Origin: Ascidia mentula
Lineage: Eukaryota; Chordata; Ascidiacea; Phlebobranchia; Ascidiidae
DNA length: 64,000 nt
Direction of reading: 5' to 3'
Assembly: GCA_947561715.1 (NCBI GenBank)
Contig: OX387197.1
Location: forward strand, 23,028,266 to 23,092,265
In this document: one piece after another, positions 11,101-23,100 of the stretch
How positions within the stretch are numbered: the stretch's first letter is position 1
Layout of the letters: each line of letters opens with the position of its first letter
Made by a program: the position numbers and the translations under genes
The notes under the pieces: generated by a model
The model's database searches: none
Seen by the model: the letters and a program-made list of their open reading frames with translations, nothing else
What the model was told of the DNA's origin: nothing

Positions 11101-14100
11101 AGACATTTGCCATCCAGGTTTAGTTTAAGATTTAAACATTCTGTGTTTACCTGCAATGAATAATGTATTTCCACTATGTTTTAAAATGTCTGCACACTCT
11201 GTCTACATAACAATCCTATGTATCTTAAGGTGTGGTCACGATTTTTTAACGGGAGGCAAAGAAGGACCCAAAGTGGTTCTGTATCAAACGACGACTACGT
11301 TCTGACCTTCGACGTTGTCCAAATGTTTGAGGAATTTCAGCCTAGTGTAGTTGAAGTCTTTTTCGTCATTACTGAGGTAATTGGAAACCAATGACAAGTT
11401 TTTTTAGCGCAATGTATGGTTAACTATCAAAGCGTAACGACTAACAACTCAATAGAATGCAACCTAACAAAGCGCATACTTTACTAATATTTTCCGTGAA
11501 AAGTTAACCCAACAAACTCTCTGAAAGCATGGAAGCTAAGTGTATTAAAGTAGTTTGGTTTTTGGATTCGTGTGGCGAAATCGTTTAAACAAATATTTTT
11601 TTTATATACTATTATCCGTCAGAAAGCTAACCAGTACAAAAAATTTTTGTTTACTCACACATTTGTAGAAAAATCAAACCGAAACCATGTTGGTGGTTGA
11701 TGACTGGAATCGAAACAATCAAATTCGAGCAACACTCACAGGCATTCCTCGAAACATCGTATTTGCATACATGCTGCTTTCAACGTAAGTCTTTTAACAT
11801 TTGCTTAAATACGTGCTGATTTGCGGTGATCAGCGCCAATTATTTGACGCAAAATATCAATTTTTATGAGATGAATTTTAAATTCGTTGTGGAAAATATA
11901 GTACTTAAGCTGGAATCCAACCTAATGTATTTTAGTAAAAGCCCAGGAGAGGAAATCATGTTATCACAACTGGAAGCAACCATGTTAGACGTATTGGTGA
12001 CGATTACGGGAGGCAATGGTTAGTGTATATTGTGCATTTTTTCTGGAACCCAAATCGAATTGGTATCCATGTCGTATGCCTCAACCTCCAATAGCATCAG
12101 GAGAAAATTTATGTTTTTCCAAAGCTATATTTGTTTAGTTTTTGATTTAATCATCAATGTTTTTTTTTAGTTTCACTTGCTGAATCAGAAGAACCAATCG
12201 ATCAATCGGGTAAGTCATTGTAATGACCTTGAGCATCCACGCAGTTCCAAAGCATAAATCAAAATTTCACAAAATACTTATGCCTCCGTGACTGTTGCTG
12301 TTGTAACAAACGTGTCATGCTGCAGTTGCCCAAGAAGCAGAGTTGCTGAAACAACGCCTTGAACCCGGAAACTTCACCCGACACCTTCACGACTATCACC
12401 AATACACGTATGATGATAACGACAGTTCATCAATGAACCACATTAATAATGGAGGAGAAAACACGCTGCGAGAGGGAAATTATGTGAGTTGTTTCACTTT
12501 CACATCTGCTTTGATCTCGTTGGTTTGATGTCTCCTTAATTTTCAGGTGTTCTTTATCGTCGATGAAAAAAGGATCCTCGCTACATACAACGAAACATAC
12601 CTGTAAGTTAAGATTACACGAAACTGTTGCGATATCGCAATGTATTTAGTGCATATTCGTCTTTGGGGGCAACCACATGGTCTTTTTTACAAACATGTAA
12701 CTTTGTTCCCTGGTTTAATTTTTGTCAGAGAAAATGTGATTGCACCGATGCAGATTAAACGAAGCTAGGAACTAAATATAAAACTTGTTTTGTTTTACAG
12801 TGGGTCGAATTATTCGTTTATAACGCTTGCTGGTCATCCATTTCTTGCCTTTTTCCACATTAACTCAACCCAGCAGACAACAAGAAGCTATTCAATCGAG
12901 GTGATGTATTTTGTTATAGTCATTGTAGAAAACCACAAGAGACCCGAATTATTCCTATTGATCAGGTTGTTTCAAGATTGTCATCGAGCAGTTCGTCCAT
13001 GAAACATGGTTTAGTTTCATATGGAGATTATACTTTAACGTTTGAAGCATATCAAGAATTTTCCGGGTTTAGCGCCAGTTATTGTGAAGTATTCTTTCAT
13101 GTTACAAAGGTAAGTGGTGTTTTTCAAAACGTTTTCAAAAACTTTGGACCATAACAGGTCCACTTGGTTTAAAGTGATATTTAAATCTTTACCTGTGGCC
13201 CAGTTCATTTCAATGCTTCACTTTGTTCTTTAGAACCAAAGTGGAATTCAAGTGTCCTTTTCCATACCTTGGACCAGTTGGGAAAGACGAAGCAAAGTTA
13301 CTCTTAATGGGTTTGCTTCAGCCGACATTCTGGGTTACGTGCTGCTATCTACGTATGAAACTCGATGTTAACAAATTACTGATACTTTATAATTTACTCT
13401 TATCAATTGATTTTTGACCTTATAACTCAGTTCATTGTTTGGTTTCTTACAACTGTAACATGCGAACACGTTTTGAAATCAATGTCATCGCAAGATGATG
13501 CGAAAAAAATCTTTAACATATGGTTACACACCAAATTTTATTTGTTTCAGTAAAACACCCGGCCGTGAAATCACTTTGCCTCAACTTGAAGCAATAATGC
13601 TTGATATGCTGTCAACCATGATTAGCGGCCAAGGTTGTAGCCTATTGGGCGTATCTCAGTGTTTTTGAAATTAACCTTCCTTGGTTTTGTTACAGGGACG
13701 GATTCAGTCGAAGAAACAACTGATCCAGAAGGTTAGTGCAGCTTTAATAAACTAGATGTAGCACAATGTTTGCGAAGTAGGGCTGGAGGACATGATAAAC
13801 CCATTTGTTGGTCACCCATCAAAATCATGACATTTAATTACAATTATTTATGTGACTGGTAATAAAACTCATTATAAATGTTAGTGGAAAGCTTTTGACT
13901 CGGGTGTAAATATTTTATTAGAATAAAGTGGAATCTGAAAGCCTGGGTAAAAATGTTTGATATCTACAGGTTTCGCAGATAATCAAAACAGTTTTTGCTC
14001 CACAGTTGCCCAGCAAACAGCACTTATTTCACAACGATTGGAATCTTGGGATATATCTGGACTATTTCCTGATTTTAACCGCTATCGTTATGACGACGTC

Positions 14101-17100
14101 ACTCATCTTAACAACTTTATGGTGAATGGAGGGTCCGGAGGAACGATTAATGGATTTGACCAAGCAAACTACGTAAGTCGGTTATTCAATTCTGCTTAAA
14201 CAACTATGGCGTCAATATAAAAGCGAAAGACTTGATAAGTCTAAAAAAGTGATCGATTTAAAACATTTTTCTAGAGTGAATATGCAAACTTCTCATATGA
14301 AGCTTTTTTATATGTGTTAGATTATCTTTGACGTGAACGGACACAGTGGTTTGGCAGAGTACAACAAAACATACAGGTAAGTACAAGTGCATGAGAATTG
14401 GTTTTATAATCGTGGTAACAAGTATTCATGCATTTTAGTGGTCCCCACAGCACGTTTACGACGCTGGCAGTTCATCCATTCCACGCGTTCCTCTACGTCA
14501 ACTCAACAAATCAAACCGAAAGTAGCTACAGCATTGAGGTTATTTTGTCTGATTAAGATTTTAATACTACGTTCTAAAATAACATGTTCGATTCCGTATT
14601 ACATTCATAAATTGAGTTTCTTAATAAGTCCATGTCTATATCTTAATAAGTCCATGTCTATGTGAGTCAATGCATTCAAACTGGATTAAAGTCACTCACA
14701 ACCTGCTTTGGCATGCAAAAAGTGGATGACTTCTGCTTACGTCATTGTTTTGTTTTCCTTTTTGCGTTACACATTTTGTGACATTATGTTATTGTTTCAT
14801 TCATTACATGGTTATACTTCTATATTTATAGGTTTTGTCAAGGTACATTTCTGTGTACCACCAAAATGAACTGAGTGGTGTTGTTTCAATCGGTGATTAT
14901 ATGTTATCCTATCAGGCAAGACAATCTTACGGGGGATTTCAATCAAGTTTTATTCAAGTATTTTACTACATTTCTAAGGTAAGCAGATTGCAATCTTGAA
15001 AATAAATTTTAAAAAATACCTAAAACATGCTCAATTCACTTAGCGTCACGCGGAGTGGAAATGCTTCTGAACAAAATACATATAATGTAACACAGAAAAA
15101 ATAATTACACCCAACTATTGTTCTTTAATTGTAGTTTAGGAATGTTTGTGTGTATGCAAATGTGACATATTTTTCTTTTCAAAGAAAGTTTTTTCTGTGT
15201 CTTAGAACGAAATTGATTTTGAAGCTAATTACCCATGGTACAATTGGCCAAGGCAAAACAAACAGACTCTTACTGGAAAGGCCCAAGATGTCATTCTTGG
15301 TTATACTTTACTATCAGCGTAAGTGGAAACTCAGTTTCGTCACCTTTAGTTTTTTTTGAATGGCACCTCCCGACTGGCAAAATATACAAAAGGCAGTGAT
15401 TGACAGTGAAACTAAATCTGAACCCACATATGATGCGACGTTCCGCGTGGTTTTGAAGGTTTTCAATAACAATAAACATGACCTGAAACACCTTTAATAA
15501 TACTCTCAGTCATAAACAGACGCCATTGCGTTATTTTTATAGGCAGGACCCAGGGCGTAACATCAGTCACGAACAACTCGATAGGATAATGGAGGATTTG
15601 TTGTCTATCGTGACTACAGGCAACAGTAAGACAAAGATGTGTTGATACTGTGTTTTTTAGTGAAATTCGTTTTGTTAACATCATATGCCCTAAACGGTGT
15701 TTATTTTTATTATTGTGAGAGAAAGAGTGTGTTTTTTCAACATTTCGAAATTAAAGTAGTTTGTACACTACCTGGGAAACGGAATATTAAAAGTTAACGA
15801 AAAAAGGTTTGATTTTTTTTTAACTTGGTAAATAGAAGTCGGATGTATTTCAGGTTCTCGCCAAAATGAGGAACAGTACAATCAAGAACGTAAGTAACAC
15901 CTCATCGGTTTTGTATTCTTCGAAAATTTGACTCTAATTTCACCCAGCAAAATAACTTTTTGTACTACTGTAATTGTCATTGAACCTTTCGCGTGTTTCC
16001 AGTTGCAGAAAAAAACGGGATTATTGCAGAGCGGCTTGAATCCTCTGATTTAACAAGATGGTTGCCAGATTTTTATGAATATTTTTACGATGACGTCACC
16101 CAACCTATAAACCACATTGTGAGCGGCGGAGAAAACATGTTTACCGACGGAAACTACGTAGGAACTGATTTTTATTTTATGAAAATTATACTGGTTTGAT
16201 TTTATTTTATTTTTATTTTCTAGATACTTTTTGGTGCAAATGAAGAAACGATTTTAGCGGAATACAACAAAAGTTACAGGTAAATTTAACAGGGCAACTG
16301 TATTTTAAAAGGGCACAATCATCCCTGACCGGTTTAGCTCAGTCAAATTGCCGTCCCGGAAGCATCGCTGATGGCTTGTATGAGTCCTTTGCCTCGCACT
16401 ATTACGCGTATTAAGATGATTGATGAATGGCATTTAGGAAATTCCAGCTAAATTTGCCAAACTTTTGATGTGTTTTATGAAGCAGTTACCCACTTTTTTT
16501 ATTTGATAGTGGCGCACATCACTCTTTCTAATAACCACGCCAAAAAAACACACTTTAGAAGACACAAACGTAAACACTAGAGGCGTAAAGGAGCTGACGA
16601 TAAAATGCGTGTACCATTTTGTTCCCTAGTGTTTCTTTTGATGGTAGCAATATTGTCTTGAACTTTCAGCGCTTCAGATTACTCGTTTACAACGATGGCT
16701 GGTCACCCTTTTATTGCAATAATGAACATCAACTCATCAGCTCAAACGAATAGCAGTTACTCTATCCAGGTAATTCAAAACTCTTTAAAAATGTCTTCGA
16801 AACTTTTTGTCTTATTCCCATAAAAATCTTGTTTTTCATCAACCTAAAAACATTAGAATTACTGAAGGCAATTTCTAACGATCCTGTAATATATCCTTTT
16901 TATGCAATAGATGTCGTTGTACTTCGGTGTTAAATGCCCACTGTACATGCCCAGGATATCCTGGGTTCAAATCCCGGTGTGGTCAAAAAAAAAATAAAAA
17001 AATAAAAAAAAATGCTAATTGTTTCTCACTTCGTGTGTCTTCAAGGTTTGGACTGAACAAATATCTTCATATGAAAGGAATGAATTTACAGGATCTGTGA

Positions 17101-20100
17101 CCAGTAACGGTTACGTTTTGTCGTTTCACGGAGTTCAGTTTTTCTATGGATATACCCCAAGTGTTTGTGAAGTCTATTTCTACGTAACAAAGGTAATTGA
17201 ACCATAAACACTACATGTTTGTCAATGCAGAAAAAACATAAAATTTACCCTATAACCTAAAAAACAAATATTTTTTCTTAAAATCCACAGACTACATTTA
17301 AAAATAAACAAATTGTCTGATTCGACCATTTTATTTTTAGGCCCAACTTCAACTTGACATATCACTTTCTTTGATATCCTATGGTACCTGGCACAGACAA
17401 AGTGGAATTGCCTTAAACCAAAATGCCCATGATGTTATCCTTGGATACACACTTCTTTCAACGTAAATACAAATACATCAGCCTTTCTTGTTTCCATACA
17501 TCAACGTAATTTCGTGTTCCCAACCACTTTTCTGCTACATTTCAGACAGAAAATAGGGCGTCAGATCACAACATCCCAAATGGAGAAAACGATGCTTGAT
17601 TTACTGACGACTATAGTTGTTGGGAATGGTGAGTGGCTTTTATCGTTCTTGATAAATTTTGTTTTACCGCATCACAATTTAGAATCTGGGGTAGACCTTT
17701 TTCTTGCAAGAGAAAAAAAAGTGTATGTGTTTTCCAGACGTATTTGAATGAAATATTTTTTCTTGGTGGTTTTTTAATTTTCTCATTTTCTGTTCAAATA
17801 TTACACGAAATAACTAAATCATGCAATGTTTGTGCAGTGACTGCATTAGATCAACCGGACCCAACTCGTAAGTAAATCATTCACACATTCAGTTGTAAAC
17901 GCTCAACAAACATTCACCAATATTTCTCCACTTTCATGTTGGTAATGATGTCTAGTGGAAAGAAAAGCGGAAATTCTTTCAAGAAGCCTTCAGGCTTTGG
18001 ACTTAACGAAGCACATCGAAAGATTTTACAATTATCAATATGATGACGTAACCCCTCCCATTACCAACCTCATGACTGGTGGAAGATCAATGTATCATGA
18101 AGGAAACTTTGTAAGACTGCTTCCTCCCAATTTGTAACCAAATTAGTAATAGATGTGATTCTTAGGTGTATTTGTGCGCCGACGACGATAAGTTTTTGGT
18201 AGAGTACAACAAAACGTACAGGTATGTTGGTCTGTGCTTTGGTCAGTAATTGTTTAGGAATCAACTTTCTAAACATTCTATAGTGCGGCAAACCACGTGT
18301 TCACCACATTCGCTGGCCATCCATTTACTGCACTTTTGTACATCAACAACTCAACCGATCAAATCGAAAAAAGCTTCTGTATTGAAGTAAGTCAGAAATC
18401 GTCAATCTTTGCTTCGCATTCTTTTGCTGCTCTTCATGTTTTGACGGTTTTTAATGAAGGTGTTTTCGAATGTCCAAAGTCAATATTACTGGTATGGTAA
18501 TGGCGAACAATTCTCCCTTCCTTTCAACGGATCTGTGTCAAACGACGATCACCTTATGCATTATCAGGGAATTCAGTATATTGGTCGATTTGATGCCAGT
18601 GTATGCGAAGTTTACTATTATATTTCGAAGGTAATCTACGTAGTTTTACTGGTCGGTTGTTTAGACTGTGTCTAATCCTGAATCGTAAATGAATACTTCA
18701 AATACTTTTGTTTGTTTTCAGAGCTCAGCTAACATTGATTTCACCTTTACGTATCCTCCATACTATTATGGACGAGAAGGAAACAAAGCTGTTGTCAGTG
18801 GCGATCTTCGCAATGTTATTATGGGTTATACACTATTTTCAACGTAAGTCATAAACCTTGGATTTGATTGTAAACCGTCACAATACGTTGCGAAATTTTT
18901 ATCCATAAACTGTGTGCTTGTTGGCAGCCGTAGGTGTTTTATATAAAGTGAATAGCAGATTCTATCATTGTTCTCACATTCACGTTTGTAAACAATTCCA
19001 CAGCAAAGAATTTAATGCCAAAATATTTCTACAGTAAATTATGCATGAGCATTTGTTACTTATTACTACAATTGTAAAATATCTAAAATAACTGTTGTTG
19101 TTCCGTTTTACATTTTCACGACGTTATCGCTTTTCTCCCTTAAAGATTTCTTCCACGCGAAATACCGAACGATGAATTGGAGGCAGCCATGCTTGAATTA
19201 TTGGAAGTGCTTACCTGTGAAGGTATAAAATATTCCGTGATTTTGCAGAAACCGATAATGCCTTAGTGGGAAAAACGAATTTTTCATTGTTTACAATAAA
19301 CTAGATGACTCCAATCCGAAGCACCTTGTTTCTGACTATTTAATTCTTCGAAATTTATGTAAATGACCTTAAAGTTTTCAATGAAATTACCACTGAAAAT
19401 GTGAACATAAGTTTTTGTAATAATTACAATTTGAATTTCATTCACAGCGCCATGTTTTGTTTTTATTTTTAGATTGCGATCCAAAAGAAGAGACAACTTC
19501 AGGTTTGAAAAGCAACTTATTTTAATCTAAAAATAAATAGTTTTTTAACAGCGTTTCATGCCCTACAAATGTTACGATTGTAGGCTGAAATTAGTACAAA
19601 ACTCATGTAACAAGCTTTAACGTTTTGCAGTGGATGGCTACCCAGGCACAAACGTGATCCTATTGGCTATAATCAAAAAGAATGAAACCACGGCAACGCG
19701 CACCTATTTCATTCAAGTCACTGGCGGAACGGAAACAAAATCCCTCACGGCTTTTGACGTCGAAACATTCTTGATCACTGATCTAACGCCGGAAGTAACG
19801 TACACGGTTGTGGTGTCTGTTCTTAACGACGGCCTGCTTGACACCGCCTTAACTCTAACTGTTGCCACCAGTAAGTACCAGGTGGCTGGTTTAATCTACG
19901 TAACTGGTCGGGGTAAACCACTTGCAAAATTGTATGTAAAGGATTCAATTGACCGCAGAAAAACAACATTCAAAAGCTTGTTGATAATACCAAATTTCTT
20001 TCTCTTTTTCACTTTCCAGGTTTATCTGTGCAGTGTGTCTGTGCAATGCAATGGCATTCACAAATCAGTTCTAAATAATAGAGTGTGATTTTCAGTGAAA

Positions 20101-23100
20101 ACATAAATCATAAACATTCACCCGTAGAATGTGTATGTAATTTTAACCTTCTCACACCGTTCCAGCGAAAACCTGCACCTTGTCCTGTACAAACGCCAAC
20201 TGCATCGCGTTCAACTCCACAAGGACAGAGTGTGTTTGCAAGGTTGGATACGAAAAACACCCGAATCAGACCAACGTATGTTTGGATATCGACGAATGCC
20301 AACTATCATCTTGTCCTGAAGATTCAACTTGTTCCAACAGTGATGGCTCATTTGCATGTCGTTGTCCCACTGGTCTCCAGCTATTCGATGGCCAATGTGT
20401 GGGTGAGTATTGTTATAATTAACCACATATATGTTTCGTTTTGAATAAGACAGAAACTGAAGATGATGCCATCAGGCGAAATTAATATTTCTTAAATAAA
20501 GATCTTATGCTGGTGTGATCGCCGGTTACTCCTTTCGGAGCCCTAGGAATTAACCACATATATGTTACGAATTCGAACACTCACATATTGCATGTAATAA
20601 TGAAAAAAAACATTTACTTATATGTTGAAATTAACAAACCGATCTGTAGAAAGCTCAGATGGTCGATATTTTTTAGAAAAATATATTTCGCCTAAAAAAG
20701 GCATCATCAGTTTCTCCAACTTCTTTGAATAAAACTGGATTGATACGTTGCGCGATCGACAGGGGCCGTCAAATTGATCCATTTTTTTCATTCTGTAATC
20801 AGACTATAAATTTTCTCATTGGATTTTTTTTTTGTATGTTACAGAAGCCAATATTTGCAACCAGGAACCTTGTGAAAACGGGGGAACTTGCACGACGGGT
20901 AACAGTAGTTACTCCTGTAGCTGTCCCGAACATTTCTTCGGTCCACGGTGCGAGTACTACACAAGCCCATGTCTGAACGTACCTTGCCAAAACGAAGGAA
21001 CCTGTGTTGATTTATCCGGAAGTTTCAGATGCGACTGCATTTCAAACTACACAGGTTATTTATTACTGAATTCAAAATAAATTTATAGCAAACTATATTT
21101 TCTTGACTGTGGAGAACTTCGCAGTTGCTTCGATAATGTTTACAAATGAGAAATCTTTCAAAAGACGGTTTCTTGAGGTTTTTTGAGGTTCCTTTTTCCT
21201 TAATTCCAACAAAAACATATTTTGACCACGTTCTAAGCAAATTTGGAGTACTTACTTTCCTACGCCAAAACTAATCTTTGAACGATATGCTTATGTGTGT
21301 TTTAACTCAATGTTACAAACAGGGTCGGTATGTGACGTAGATGTGGACGAGTGCCACCAGGGTACGTTTAAATGCGATCCCAATTCTCAATGTCAGAACA
21401 CAATTGGTGATTATAAGTGCAATTGCAACGATGGATACAGGTATGTTCTACCAATTCCGTTTGTTGCGGAGTAGTAGTTTTATGAAAGTCACACCATAAT
21501 TAATTTTAGCGCCACAGAAATATAAAGAGTTCTGTGTCATCAGTTTCTCGGTTCTATCATCAAAATTATCTAGTTACTGATTAGCTAATCCATTTTACAG
21601 AGGTGACGGAAGAGATAAATGCTACTTCATAAGATTATTTGCTTATGGAGAAAGTGTGAACGACGAAGTTTTGACGATTTCAGACGACGTTGCTTCTCCC
21701 GTACTCAAGTATATTCATCACATTAAATTATTTTACCTCAAATGCAACAATTCTGATCATTACTGTTCAAAAAGTATGAATTGTAATAATTTCAAGATGG
21801 TCAACACCAACGAGAAAGAACTGGGTTGTTATCCCTGTTCTGTTCAATATAACGCACTTAAGGGCCCAGGTATTAAGCCACTTTTTGTACCACATCGCAT
21901 ACAACCATACGAAGTACTACCACCATATGTCGCAACAACGTAGTGTGTAATGTCGCGAGTCTTTGCTGTGGATTCGGTTCAAACTTTGTGATCCACTGGT
22001 TGAATTAATCGTTTCAGGGCGTCGTTTGATATTCCCTTTGGAACTAAGACCTTCAGCAACATGCGCGTGACATCGAACGGTCTTATAACACTTGGACTTG
22101 GCTCCTGGTTCGTTCAGTATCTCAGCCGTCCCTGGTACAACGGATTCAGCTTCTTTGACATCGGGATGATTGCGCCGTTCTGGGACAACTTTCATCCGAG
22201 TACAAATAACAATGGACGCGTTTATTATCAGGTACTGACATCATTATTACCTGTGATGCTTTCTCGTGTCGCAGCTTTCTAAGTCTAAGTGCCCAGTTTG
22301 TTTATCCGTTCAGTATTATTTTGCATGTTGTCTGTTCAAATCGTCTTGTTATGCTTTGTTGTTGTTTGGTTTTCTTTTGCTGTTTATGTTGTATTTTCTG
22401 TCGTTGTTGTTGCTTAACAACTGACCTTCTGGCCTGCTATGCATTGAGGCTTCATCAGGTTTATTTGTGCCAAGTTCAATTTCTTGGACGTCATTCAGGT
22501 CACGGTCATTTGCTTTAAACGTTGTCTTTTGTTTGAAGGTCTATAACAAAGGAGAGGCCACCTTGACGGAACAAAGTGAAGCTGTGGTCGGAGAAATTGC
22601 AACGAGAATCAACAATCGGTTCGATCGCCAAGATTTCAATCCACTGTTCGTGCTGAAAGCTACCTGGAATAAAGTTGTCATGCACGACGAGTTCTATCAT
22701 CGAGACTATGTAATATGAATAAAAGTTTGCATTGGCAGACGTACTCATGGCAAATGTTTCACAAGTACATCCTTATTGGCTTCACTGTCAAGAACACCAC
22801 ATTTCCAACTTGGTAACCTAAATATAAAAGCCATGTAAAATCAAGTGATATACCAACACTTCTAAACCGAAAATGTCGATAAGACTTTTTATAATTTATG
22901 TGCAAGCGAATACTAACATTGAAAATCAGAATTTCACGAGTTCCTGATTTTATCAAAGTTATGTACGCAGCCAAGTACGTTTCAAGCCATCATAGCAAGC
23001 GACGGTGCCGACACCTACCTTATCTACAACTACAAGGAGGATGCGATGATGTGGGACACGCGCAGAAGATATCCGTGGGGAAACCGAGCTCTGATTGGAT

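Noticed and set aside
16328-16440. Pol III A-box-like GGTTTAGCTCAGT, possible second SINE or tRNA
   Set aside because: No matching B box or cloverleaf could be found downstream; too weak to list as a feature.
5418-19502. Calling the eight modules FN3, CUB, SEA or Ig domains
   Set aside because: No CUB cysteines, no FN3 Trp/Tyr pattern, no SEA break site. Length and exon pattern do not fit. Left as unknown.
21656-21943. 95-codon frame running through the NIDO intron
   Set aside because: It contains the true exon end (21708) only in its first part. Reading on would destroy the NIDO start, and the splice sites at 21708/22018 fit phase and homology.
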